Source: Dimorphilus gyrociliatus | Lineage: Eukaryota > Annelida > Polychaeta > Dinophilidae | Direction of reading: 5' to 3' | DNA length: 64,000 nt | Assembly: GCA_904063045.1 (NCBI GenBank) | Contig: CAJFCJ010000019.1 | Location: 2,858,684-2,922,683 of the forward strand | Part shown: positions 47,537 to 58,850 of the stretch, one piece after another | Layout of the letters: each line of letters begins with the position of its first letter | Numbering within the stretch: position 1 is the stretch's first letter | Translations under genes and position numbers: made by a program | Notes under the pieces: generated by a model | What the model was told of the DNA's origin: nothing | The model's input: the letters and a program-made list of their open reading frames with translations, nothing else | The model's database searches: none

Positions 47537-48898
47537 ACGCGTTTTAGTTTCAAAATACGATCTCTTCAATCCGTCGTTAGATTTAATTTCCTTTCCTTCC
47601 ATAATACGTTTCTAGCATAGCCGGGAAAAACTGTAACAAAAAAAAAGCACCCACATTTTTATGCACGTTTCAAAAAATGTCTTCTTAACGAGGTAAAAGT
47701 TTTTTATCCTTAAAGTTTTTTACCAACTACCTTTTTATCAGAAAGTCACCTGAACGCATGCAGTTGTTAAACTGATATAACGGGGGAGGGGAGAGCTCTC
47801 ACGCCTAAATGAAAACGTGTCAGCTGTTGCGCGATCTTTACTTTCTCCCGGCGACGCGATTCAAAAAACTACGATTTGAAAGAGAAAACTGAAGTGAGAC
47901 GCGCGCGCGCGACTAGAGAAGGAGACTTCAATGTCCAGTAAGTTTGCGTTCGTGCAGGGGAATATTAAAACGGAAGTTTACGCATTCCTGACGCGCATTA
48001 CGATGCTTTCAGATCGGAGCAAAAAAATTGTCAACTCACTTAAACATCAAATAGAAAAACTGGCACGTTCAAATGAAATTTAAACGTCGCTTCTAGTCCA
48101 CTTAGGAATTGTATCTAGAGCAGATTTACTGATGGAACGTGCGATAGAACACCGAATACATAAAACAGAAGTGCAAATAGTACACCACCGGTCCGCCCGC
48201 CTACCAACCTCTCATAATTCCCCGTTAGTTTTTCTTACGTCATATTCAACTAGAAAGTGAAATTGGGAAACGGATTTGTTCGATTCAAGACAAAACGTGT
48301 CAGACGCTAATGAGCCGACGAAAATTAGCGGCGCGGAGAGAAAGCGAAGAAAAATGGCAAAATGAAAATTTAAACCAGTCTTCACGTCTCCCAAGGAATG
48401 TCTTTGAAGGATGCGGCTACGAATTAATCATACCAGGAGCTTTTCGCTTCGTTACTATTAATTATGGGGAGGAATAGAACCTTTTTTATGTCATTCGGAA
48501 ATGGTTGTTTGTAAATAGGTCGTGTCAAACGTCCGCTGCGATTAAAGTAACTTGATGCTGGAACAGCAGAACTCCTTCGAAATAGGTGGATAAACACCGT
48601 TTCACCTCATGCACACGCAATAGTTTGCAAACGACATTATTACGTTCTCCGTTTACTTAAAATCAAATATCGTACAATTAAGTATAGAGAAACGGGAAAA
48701 CGTTCAGTTTGAATTTGTCAAACAGCATATTTTTTTATATCTAAGTAAACTTCCTAATAAAATTAACAAATGAGTAACAAACCTTATTATTTGTTGACGT
48801 GATTGACAGAAAAAATTTATGATCGATCCAAGCGGATGAAACTCTTCCTAACTGAGCGGCATCCACGAGCACAATGACAACTTGTGAAGAAAGATTTA

Positions 48899-48908
48899 GT
48901 CACGTGAC
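48899..48908. promoter_or_regulatory. GTCACGTGAC palindrome (CLEAR/E-box type)
   Basis: A perfect ten-base palindrome inside a longer one (TAGTCACGTGACTA). This is the MiT/TFE (TFEB/MITF) CLEAR-type element. An inverted CCAAT box (ATTGG, 48927-48931) follows 18 bases later, so a promoter here is plausible. Confidence 0.45.
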
Positions 48909-49056
48909 TAGCAGCGCTTGCCGCTGATTGGCCAACCAAGTATTACAAGGGAAGATAGCAATCTACAGACGATTAATTAAAGTAAATAAATTGAATATTT
49001 CCGAATTGAAGCGTCAACGACTTATCTAGAAGATAGGAACAACAGACAAGTAAAAA

Positions 49057-49176
49057 ATGGACCTACAATTAAATGTAATCAACGAGCTAGACGGATTAAT
49101 TATTGAACATTTAGCCGCCAATTTGCAACGATTACATAATAAAGAAAAAAATCTTTGTGAACAAATCTGTTTTTAA
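49057..49176 (+). CDS. Candidate 39-residue open frame
   Basis: ATG in a favourable context (AAAAATGG), about 125 bases after the CCAAT box. It encodes an amphipathic, helix-like peptide beginning MDLQLNVINELDGLIIEHLA. No homology recognised. It could be a short coding gene, a first exon, or chance. Confidence 0.25.
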   Translation: MDLQLNVINELDGLIIEHLAANLQRLHNKEKNLCEQICF

Positions 49177-52100
49177 GTCTGAGAGAAAGGTTTGCCTGTG
49201 CTGTAAGAATGTTTTTCAAAAATACGGCAAGTAAACAGGAATTGATGTCTCCTTTTTAACGTCACGGGAGCTTTTAGAGAGCTTTCGCGACGAAGGGAGT
49301 CGATTTTCTTGGATAGGGATCGTATTCTATTACACGTGACACGTTTAATGAATTCTGAGCGACAGAGTGAGAAACAGACGAACAATTCATATATTTTTTA
49401 CGAATTTAAAGAAAAAAAATGCGCAGGCAAAACAAACTCGATGAAGCATCGCTTGAAAGGAGTGCCCGTGAGGTCTTGAACATCGTTCTCAAATTTCATA
49501 AAACCCCCATTCACATGCCAAACTTCATCTCAACCAGTCACCTAAAGAGAGGGCGTCAATAAGACGCCGACACACTTCAAACGACTGCTGTTATACTATA
49601 CGTATACACTAGTTTACCCTTTCCATAAGGTTTCGAGCTATTCGAGTTTATAGTTTCATTTCTATTATAAACGAGTCTATATGCATTGCTATGATATGTG
49701 AACAAATGTATATTTACATAGCGGACGTATCCGCTGTCGAACGTGTGACAGGGCTCAAGTCGAAATACTGCAAAATAACGAAACTTACGTAACCCGTACG
49801 CGTCATCTTCTTTGTAATTGAAGGGATTAGGTGGTTTTTTTTAAATCTATACAGACCTTTTATAGGCCACCTGCTGTACGTCCCTTTATATGCCATCATG
49901 GCTTGAAATTTAAATAAGAGCCATGTACAACTTAACGTATATTTATTTGAAATTTCAATCATGTAACCTTTAGTACAACTAGTTATTAGATCAAACAAGA
50001 GAATGGTATAAATATCTTCACTTGATTGTATACTTTGCGAATATACATTGTTTGTTTCGGTCGTATATATATTGCTTTGAATAAATAAATAAGGAGAAGA
50101 TATGTAGATATATCAAATATTCCCAGATACTCATCTCATTTACTGATAAACTATGAGAATTTTGTGAATTCTTCATTAATGATTTTCATTTCATCTCGTA
50201 TTTGCATTCTATAAAGCAAGGTTTAAATCTATATTTTTCTGTATTATTGGACAGATATATTATTATGTACCTAGCAAATAGCCTATATATATTGTATATA
50301 GCCGAACGAAATTGTGTAATAGACTGGGATTAGGCGGCATTATTATATAAATAAACGCTTATTTGACACGATTTTGTTTAGATTTTCGAACCTTGCCTCG
50401 ATGCACTGAACGTAAACGAACGTAGCGAATGTCGTAATTGATTTAAATGCGTCTATATTTATGCAGACGTATAAACAAAAAACAAAAAAAATACCTCAGC
50501 CCGACACTATCGATGGATAGATACAAATGAGTCGATAAGACGCTCATTACCCCAGCGCTTTAAATTGGCGTTAAAGGATCAAATTTCCAAATTGCGAATA
50601 AAAGAGTATAGTCTTTGTGAAAAATGGAAAAAAAAAGAAATTATACGACTTACTTTACACCCGCATGGACTGGCGCCCGAATTTGAAATGACGTGGATCA
50701 AAACTAATCGTCTGGTCAAAAAAGCAGCATGAAGTGTTTGTCAATGTCTCTAATTACACTTAGATTCGATCTGCAATTCGTACTATCGGTTGTGAGTGAT
50801 CTAACATCAAAAGATGTAATAGGTGGAAACTTTCGATAATCCGAAATATATACTTGTACTTATTATACAAGTAAAAACTTCAATGGGCCATTCGATATGG
50901 AACTTCAGCTGTTCAAATACAAAAAGAGTCTGTCTTTTGAAGTTGGTCACAGAAGAAACGCTTTATAATCGCCTTGACGTAATCGACCCCTCCAACTTGC
51001 ATTACAATGGCAAACAGATGTTTGTCAAGATAGAAACTGAATAAACTAAACGGCATAGTGACGATAAACGATAGATAAGCGTTGATTGACGTCGAATATC
51101 GGTTTTCGGACGTCTACATATTATATTTACAAGCAGCTGCAAAACGTTTCGAGTGTTTAAGTGCGTACTAAATTACAAAAGTATTTTAATGCTTCTAATG
51201 CACTGATTACGAATGAACGTAAAAAACAAACATGAGAGTGTCTAAACACTTCAAAAGTTCCGTCCGATTTGGGCACGCAACCCTGGTTATGTCACTTTGT
51301 TCAGATAAGCTTACAATTACAACAGTAGCATCCGAACGTTATCCGGTGTTATCTGAAGAGAAAAAAGAGGACCGACCTAGGCCGAATAAGTTAGTAATTT
51401 TGACGGATAAAAGGCACAAGTAAACCAATTGTCAACCGAACAAATCCCTTTCGTGTTCTCTTCAAAAGGCCGTCGACCAGCAGCAATACTTTGATCGGTC
51501 AAATCACGATTGTAGCCTCTTACTGTTTCTCACTTTCAGCGTTAATTGGCGGAAAAAATTACAGAAAATGCTGGTTTTTTTTAAATTCGAAAGATCTGAA
51601 ACGCACGGCGTGATAGAACGTCAATATTGAAAATAGCACCGCCTCGAAATTGAACAGCAGGTTATGTTTTACGGTCCGTTTAATTCCAACCTCTAAATTG
51701 CGCATTCAGCTTCGCAATGACGTTGTAGAATGAGCTAATGCGAATTAAAGCTGTTTTTAACCCAATATAACTAAATTATTGGTGTTTTCAAAAAGTACCA
51801 ACCACAGAGCGCCGCCCGATAAAAAACTGACCATGGGCAATATTTTATGGACTAGAGACCATCTGTTTAAGATATACACTGTATACCTTTAAGCACGTAT
51901 ACATACACTGTATATATTTTTATCTCGTATTAAAACAGACATTTCACTAGACTTTCGTACTGCGGAAGCCTGAGAAACAGATTTCAGAACAGCGAATCTA
52001 TTCATATATTTAAAAATATCTAATACAGACGTATTTTATAAAAAATGAATATAAAATCTAGTTAAAGTGAATATAAATAGTTCGTACTGCTTCAAATTAT

Positions 52101-53433
52101 CAATAAGTTGAACTTTTTTCTGACCTCGACGTATGTAAAAACACGATCAAAAGACGTTTCAGAACGAACTCGTCAACTCCAAGTTATAAGCGTTTAAAAG
52201 TACTTTTTTTTCCGCTTGTTTCTTTTTCAATAATTTATGTATATACTTTTAATGCTGTACTTAACAAGGGTTGTTTGTTTATCGGCGTTATGCGGCTCAT
52301 CAATCACTCGGTCACTAGAAACTTTTAATTTTAATGGAAAGAAAAACGACCTTTCACGTTCGATTATCATCGTATATTATCTTTTGTAGGGGTAAACTTC
52401 AGAACGAACTAAGAGCACCTAATTTACTCTTCTATCTGAACATCCACGTAATCTGTTTTTCCTCAGAACCCAGCCAACTGTCCCTCTTTATGCTCTATTC
52501 AACCGCCCGTTCATAAAGAGCAGAAAATCGCCCCAACTCTGAGAAGCATTTGTCTTATATTTAGTGGGTAAAATTTCTATGAGAACTTGAGATGAATTTT
52601 TATTATTTTTACTATCTTCTTTAAAATTGACGCTCTCCGGATCTATTGACACAGCCGATTTCGAATGTATTTGAACAATTGAATTTTCTCCTACGACCGT
52701 TTTTAACAGTTTGATTGCTAAGCCTTTCTAAGCTCTTTTTTCCGCGATAATTGTGAGAACCAGTATTAAATTAATTTCTTCTCTTCTATAATTAAATCTC
52801 GCTAACGATCCATCTCGTTGTACGTTTATGTATATATGTATAGCTGCCAGGTGTTAAATGAAGACGCCTAAATAACAAAGAAGCGAATATTCTTCGGAAC
52901 AGTCCCGCATTTTCTAATTCTTTTAGCATAAATCATTTTTAATTAAACGAGAATTCGTCACGGCTCTTTTGACCCTCAGGCATCTTTTCCTCTTTCTCAC
53001 CAATTAAAGGCGCAATAGAAGCCTACCGAGATAAGTAATCGCCATCCTAAGTTGACAAAACCGGTCACAGTCGGCATAGAGTCGTCAATATTCTTTGATC
53101 ATTTTTTAGAAGAGATGGGTAATTAACGCGCTAAGGTTGCGTAACGCGTCCTTCGCCCTCAGGCAAACAGTCATTTGCAATACTCTTACACGAATCGATT
53201 GTATTGTCGCTTTTTTTCCTTTCTTTTTCTTAAAACGGCCAAAAAAAAAAAATAAGTACAAATAAAATATTTTCCAGTAGAAAACTTATCTATAAAACTA
53301 CATATTAAGGACCGTATAAGCATATTAAATATATAAATCACATTTTTAAAACAACACCTTCAAGCAAAATAATAAAAAATAAATCATTATTTTACATATT
53401 TCTTGTTTTTTTTTTAGTCGGAACAAATGTCAT

Positions 53434-54726
53434 TTAGGCACTCAATCTTTTGTTAGGAACAGTAGTCGAACCATTTTTCAGGCAATCTCTAAGACGACGT
53501 AACGACGGAGCTAATGATTGAATTATATAGGTTGAAATTCCCGAGTGATTTGTCGAAGAGTACTTTGTATAGATGAATTTTGTTTGCACGAATTGTTCAT
53601 CAAGAAGCAACTCCAAAATAACGATAACCGTTGGTTTTAAATCATATTCTGATAAACCGCTTAATTTCTCCATATTGCTATTCCAAGTGGGTTCAATAGT
53701 TGGCAAAATTTTCCTCGTTATATACACCGCACAGGAGGAGCGGAGTAAATTATCCATGTCAGAAAGCTTATCTTCATACAAACTTAATTCGCAGATGTAA
53801 ATCGCCATTTGTTTATAAATTTTCATTAATCTTCCTTTTGGGAGGGTTAACTTAAGTAAAAATTCTGTAAAATCATTAGGAGTGGGTACAAATAAATCGA
53901 AATCGACGCTTTTTAAAATATCCATTTCTGTCTTACGGACAAACGATACATTTTTAATGAAATTACAGCGTTTAGCAACTGTGCGCATTGATAAATGTAC
54001 TTGTTCAACCGCCTTAATTGCCATGTTCAAGCAAATCGTGCCAACTAAAAGAACATTTCTCCATTCAGGATGAATCCACAAACGTTCAACAACTCGATCG
54101 TACAATGAAACAGCTATGAAAAATGTTTCATCTTCATATGGTGGAAGTTTCATCTGTAAATCACACATTGAGTTTAAGACATGCTCCCGATACTTGGCTA
54201 ATTCTGCTCTGCATTCATCAGCATCGGAAAAGGAAATTTTGGAGCCTAGCGTTTTTTCCTTCTTCTTAAGATATTTAAAGATATCTAATTCCAAATCGGC
54301 ATCTTCATACCCATTAGAAACCAGACACCTAATTATCTGCCTTTCGCTATTCGAACGCGACCACTTACGTTTTACAGGCTTAAACAAGTTATTAACTAAT
54401 TCTGGATTTCCCCTTTGGGTATTGTAGAAAACATCATCTTCTAAATCGATTGTAGATGACGATTCATCGCAGGGTGTCGTCAAGCTCACACGAGAAATTG
54501 AGTTGGTTAAATCTGTTAAAGCTCTTCTCTTGTCTGTTTATTCAAGAAAACATATAGAAGGGGATTTGAAATGGAAGACGGAGTATAATGTATACGTACT
54601 AATTCCCGATGGCTTACCCTCTGGACCGTTTCCAATCCCCTTGCTGTCGGTAAATATTTGCAAACTTTTAACAGTATTCATTACTCAAATAAATCGTACT
54701 TACGAGCGATTTTCAATGTTAGACAT
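53434..54726 (-). CDS. Divergent mitotic (A/B-type) cyclin
   Basis: Three exons on the minus strand: 54726..54704 (23 bases), 54643..54618 (26 bases), 54533..53434; 382 residues. Joining the two micro-exons in phase gives MSNIENRSKGIGNGPEDK followed by RRALTDLTN, a perfect nine-residue APC/C destruction box (RxxLxxLxN, residues 19-27). The cyclin boxes are recognisable (ELDIFKYLKKKE, FIAVSLYDRVVE, LVGTICLNMAIKAVEQ, PTPNDFTEFLLKL). The Lys and Glu that contact CDK appear kept (in NMAIKAVEQ and RKTEMDIL), but the canonical MRAILVDWL is replaced (YREHVLNSMCDL). It should activate a CDK in mitosis and be degraded in anaphase. The class (A, B or B3) is uncertain because the sequence is fast-evolving. 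Confidence 0.85.
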
Positions 54727-55224
54727 ACGCTGAATTTTCTTCATTTTCTTGCCTTAGAAGGGACTACTTCAATATATTTTACCTATGCTATTACTTGCTA
54801 AATACAATAAAACGTTAGTTAACGTTTCGATAGATATGTTTTTCACAGCCTACCTCGTTAAAAAACTCGTCAACACGAAATCTGGCACAAAGAAATAATT
54901 ACGAGTGGATCTGTTATATTTTGTCGCCGGATTTTTAGACCATTAAGCGAGCAATAAACGTGTCATCCAAAATAAGCGGGCCCATTCATTCACCGATCAT
55001 TGCAACGAATAATTTGCTTGGTCTAATAACGGCAATCCTACGAATTATTTTCAAAAAACCGATTTTGCGACCGTCATTTACGGCTTGATCGTAATTACTC
55101 AACGCTTCAAAACCGTAGCGAACTATGCGGTTTACGTAACTCTCGAGTACTTAGTTCAGTTTGAAATAGAGGTCAACCGGGGCCTGTGGCGTAGAACACG
55201 CGTCATCTCTACCACCCACTTGGA

Positions 55225-55252
55225 TGACGTCAGCCGTCGTGCTGTGACGTCA
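55225..55252. promoter_or_regulatory. Tandem cAMP-response elements
   Basis: Two perfect TGACGTCA palindromes (55225-55232, 55245-55252), 20 bases apart, about 500 bases upstream of the cyclin start. CRE/ATF sites are known in vertebrate cyclin A promoters. Confidence 0.55.
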
Positions 55253-55372
55253 TCATTGTGCAGATAACATTGGCGGTGAACGCATGTAATTTACATAGTT
55301 TTTTTTCATTTCGACCCAGGTGCATTCGTGCTCGCCGTTGATTAAAAATCGCTCCTAGCTCATCAGAACTCT

Positions 55373-55386
55373 CCAATAGGGGGCAG
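55373..55386 (+). promoter_or_regulatory. CTCF-like element
   Basis: CCAATAGGGGGCAG, the best match in the window to the classical CTCF core. It lies between the cyclin and ependymin-type genes. A degenerate reverse-strand copy (CCACGAGATGTCGC) follows near 55419. Confidence 0.5.
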
Positions 55387-55441
55387 TATGTGACACATAC
55401 ATAAGAATAATTTAAGCGACATCTCGTGGTGAAAATTAGAC

Positions 55442-55447
55442 TTTATT
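55442..55447 (-). terminator. Polyadenylation signal, ependymin-related gene
   Basis: Minus-strand AATAAA about 85 bases beyond the stop. Confidence 0.55.
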
Positions 55448-55530
55448 AAAAACTTTTAAACTGATCAGTTAATTGTGAGGTTATACATTACAAAATCTAA
55501 ATAATGTCCTTTTATTATTTCCATGGAAGT

Positions 55531-56346
55531 CTAAAATCCATGCATAAGTTTCTCGTGTACTATTTGTCCCAAATCGGATTGGCTATCGAAGACCTCATCT
55601 TCAGAGACATCCACATATTTAGAGCAACTTGATGGAGGAGTAAAAACTCTAGCCGATTTTATTCCTGGAGTAATGTTGAAGAAGGAAAATCCGTTAGCTG
55701 CAGATCCTCTCTTCGACTTGACTCCAACAGCTCCGCTTACTGGGATGCACAATTTAGAGGTGAAAGTAAGCATATATGCACCCGCCATTCTCTTAGAATG
55801 GAAACTACCACCGAATGCATTAACTTTCAAACTGTCACTTGCGGCTCCAAGGATTGGGCTGCTGAGATATGATGCATTCTGAGGAACGCAATATTTATGC
55901 ATAGATTGCTTGAGAGAAAAGGTTTTACATTTGTTTCCTGCATAAATAACGTATCCCTTCTTGGACTTAAAGTTAGCGATCATGGTAAAATTCATTTTTC
56001 TATGGTGGGATGTTGCAACGAACTCAGTGTAAGCCAGTCTTTTTCCTTTGAAATCGTAATGAAAGTGGTAGAATTCAGAGAAGAGAATACGTTTTCTTCC
56101 ATGGTGAGAACCTTTTTTTGCAGCTCCGTGTCCAGCTCCATAACCTTCCCATTGATCAGGGGTACAACAAGCTTTTGGCTTGTAATAGATATCGTCTTCT
56201 ATGTCGTCATCGGGTATAGGTGGGTTGTAAAGGGGTATTTGGGCATTTTCGGCCTCTGGGTCGACGTATGCCAACATTTGTTCCATGTCAAAAGCCGAAA
56301 CGGCTGCAACAGCAATAGCTAAGAGAAACAGCTTCATATTTTTCAT
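55531..56346 (-). CDS. Ependymin-related secreted protein
   Basis: Intronless, 271 residues. It has a signal peptide (MKLFLLAIAVAAVSA), a short acidic propeptide-like stretch (PDDDIEDDIYYKP), then CCTPDQWEGYG, the hallmark opening of ependymin-related proteins. Conserved blocks follow: FHYDFKGKRLAYTEF, AGNKCKTF and KYCVPQNASYL, with the family's spaced cysteines and N-glycosylation sites (NFT, NAS, NIT). These are extracellular lipid/calcium-binding glycoproteins, abundant in molluscs and annelids and linked to regeneration or extracellular matrix. A TATA box and a nearby poly(A) signal suggest a strongly and simply regulated transcript. Either of the first two Mets could start; the second gives the cleaner signal peptide. 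Confidence 0.9.
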   Translation of the reverse strand: MKNMKLFLLAIAVAAVSAFDMEQMLAYVDPEAENAQIPLYNPPIPDDDIEDDIYYKPKACCTPDQWEGYGAGHGAAKKGSHHGRKRILFSEFYHFHYDFKGKRLAYTEFVATSHHRKMNFTMIANFKSKKGYVIYAGNKCKTFSLKQSMHKYCVPQNASYLSSPILGAASDSLKVNAFGGSFHSKRMAGAYMLTFTSKLCIPVSGAVGVKSKRGSAANGFSFFNITPGIKSARVFTPPSSCSKYVDVSEDEVFDSQSDLGQIVHEKLMHGF

Positions 56347-56380
56347 TTGTTCTCTCCAGACAATTTGGTGAAAATAAGGT

Positions 56381-56387
56381 ATTTATA
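56381..56387 (-). promoter_or_regulatory. TATA box, ependymin-related gene
   Basis: TATAAAT on the minus strand, 35 bases before the ATG, implying a very short 5'UTR. Confidence 0.6.
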
Positions 56388-57045
56388 CTTAAACTGGTCT
56401 ATTGTCAGCTGGGTAAATAATATGGTATAGTGTTCTCTGACATACGCTTCTGCAATTATTATCGACTGGGAATGGCAGCTTTCTGTTGTAAAACGCCTTA
56501 TGATTGGCTAACCGGCGGCATAATAATAAATATTAATTTTCTAGCAATCATGTGATAGAAGGTGATTTACTAGAACGTCTAGCTAGCCCTATTACAATGA
56601 TTCATAGTCAGACGACATGTCTTGAAAAGAGAAAATCTACTTTTCTCTGGAAATTTACAAACATAAAAAGGTCTAGGATTTGTTTTTATAAAGCAATTCA
56701 AAAGAGAAAGATGAACATTTATTTAGCAAATAAAATTCGAAATGTCACCGTTTCCTGACAAGCTAAAAGACGAGTTGACTATTTTAAATATCTTTTAACA
56801 TTGAAATAGTTATTAGTGTATTAGGCAATACATTTATATAGTGTTTAAATGTGTAGATATCTATTTATAAGTTTTACAGTATTATCTTCTTAAGTGCAAT
56901 AATTATGAAAGTGAATGTTATCCTCGAGATAAACTATATTTAGTTTACGTTAACCTAAATCCTAGATATAAAGTATTGCATTATTTATAAATAGCACATT
57001 TGAAATATATTTTCACTATGAGACCATAGAAACTATATTAATATC

Positions 57046-57071
57046 ATTATTATTATTATTATTATTATTAT
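57046..57071 (+). repeat. (ATT)n microsatellite
   Basis: About eight perfect ATT units. Confidence 0.85.
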
Positions 57072-58205
57072 ATACTTCTAATTTATTTATAGATTATGAT
57101 GCAAAAACCAAAACAAGAAACAATTGTTTCTAATATTTCGACATTATCATCTGGTTCTATCAAACAGACCCACTAGGTCAATATTCAATAGAGAAACGAG
57201 AGCCTATATCCTGTATGGGCTATGATAAAGTCGGTATTTTTCTTTTTTTGCCAAATAAGCTAATAGATAAAATTTTCCAGCTAGTAATCCTTCTATTTTT
57301 GATTAGGCTGTCTAATTTTTCAAAATACGAGATTATCAATAGAATTATCTTACAAATATAACTAGAGAGTTTATATCATAAAGGAAGTGTTTATTTTGAA
57401 AAGTTTAATATTCATATTATTGCTTTTTATCTATATCTCTTTAATATCAAATTAAGGGGTATATAAATCATCATTCATTTATTTATTAACATTATTCTAC
57501 AGCTTTTATATCGCTTTTTGTCCGGTTTCTATTAAAAACATATGATATTTATTATAAATACTATTTGCAGCATAAAAAATACATATTATATTAACATTTT
57601 GCATTCTTTTTGCCCCTATTTCATTAAATTTGAACAGTTTTTGAAGAAATAGATATATAGATTTTCTCATAGCCTACAGATAGGTTTTGGTTATGTTTTC
57701 ATATAGTCTGAATTTATTATTCTTCTTTTAATATTAGTAAAAATCACGTGGTGTAGGCCCTTCTTAGCTTCTTTATAAACTATTAAGTATTTAATCAGAC
57801 ATTCAATAACCTTAAACGAATCTAATAAGGTGTTGTATTTCTTTAAGTTTTCAAGACAAACTTTCTAGGGAATATATTTTATATTTGGGATTTAGAAAGT
57901 AATCTTTAATCTTTAAATATCCCATTGATTTGTAACCGTTCGGTTATTGAACGTTCAGCTTTATTAGACTATTGAAAACCAATCAAACTTTTTGTGCGAT
58001 TGAAATCACAACCGTATTATGCTAAGAGAAATCCGCCCCTTATCCTATAGATTTTTCTAAATTTCAGAATTATTCACAAAAAGTTTATTGATTCTTATTG
58101 ACCTTTCAATTTGTTACGAAAGAGAAGTGTGATAAAGGGAGACAAAATGTAATGTTACGTTAAATTAAACTATTTAACAACTAAGGTTAAGTAAAACACA
58201 AGAAA

Positions 58206-58220
58206 AGCGCCATCTATGGG
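58206..58220 (-). promoter_or_regulatory. CTCF-like element
   Basis: On the minus strand CCCATAGATGGCGCT. Confidence 0.45.
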
Positions 58221-58436
58221 ATATGTAGCGTTACTTGTATATTTTATATTTAATTTTCAAAGCCAAGCTTCGAACTGTGCATATAGATCAATTATGTGCC
58301 AATCGAAACAAATTATACTGATCACTGAAACACTGTGCAGTCAATCGGAAATGGCCAAGACGTAATACTGATTTCGAAAAATGCTAACATTATTTTTATA
58401 TAAATTATTACAAATAATGCGATCGGGTGTAGCGTA

Positions 58437-58450
58437 ATACAGGTGGCGCT
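58437..58450 (+). promoter_or_regulatory. CTCF-like element
   Basis: ATACAGGTGGCGCT; resembles the insect CTCF form AGGTGGCGC. Confidence 0.45.
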
Positions 58451-58850
58451 GAATGAGGAGCTTTTTCGGTATTAGTTGACGCATCTTTTGAACTCTGTGC
58501 TTGAAAATCTGTAGTGAAAAGAAAAAAAAAAAGAATTGACGTAACAGATCAGTTCTCATTGATTGAATATCCTTAATCTGATTTATGAGATATAAAGTAC
58601 AATGGCAATATTTTCGAAAAAGAAAAAGTACTCAAAAAAAACTCTGTGAGTTATTAAGCATTTAAGGAGAGAAATAGCATTACATAAAGAAAAATATGTA
58701 CTAAAAGATCTTTTATAATTTTAACAAACAGTATTAAAAAACTTAAATAAAGTAAAATAAAAAAAAACTGTTAAACCATGCGTTGAATGGGCTTTTAATT
58801 ATTAAAATCTCAAAATTGTTCACCCCATACTCACAACTATATTACAAGCG

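Larger units (their letters stand above)
45963..53433. other. 7.5 kb without a recognised gene, motif-rich
   Basis: Less AT-rich than the other gaps and rich in CG and GACGTC/TCACGTGA-type motifs. It contains the candidate first exon of the KEN-box gene (47534), the ten-base palindrome GTCACGTGAC (48899), an inverted CCAAT box (48927) and a 39-codon open frame (49057). No transposon, RNA gene or long coding frame is visible. In such a compact genome this size is unusual and suggests regulatory DNA or noncoding transcripts. Confidence 0.5.
54727..55441. other. Cyclin promoter region
   Basis: Upstream of the cyclin and 3' to the ependymin-type gene. It holds two CREs (55225, 55245), TAACGG Myb-type sites (near 55027) and a CTCF-like element (55373). 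No coding frame is convincing. Confidence 0.5.
56388..58850. other. Intergenic, 2.5 kb, AT-rich
   Basis: No gene. It contains an (ATT)n microsatellite at 57046-57071 and two CTCF-like sites (58206-58220 on minus, 58437-58450 on plus) in roughly opposed orientation 230 bases apart, on the 3' side of the TBATA-like gene. Confidence 0.6.

Noticed and set aside
47931-47943. Plus-strand ATGTCCA|GTAAGT resembling a short first exon
   Set aside because: No downstream plus-strand exon in phase could be found before the next genes.
55897-56322. 141-codon open frame on the plus strand
   Set aside because: Antisense shadow of the ependymin-related gene.
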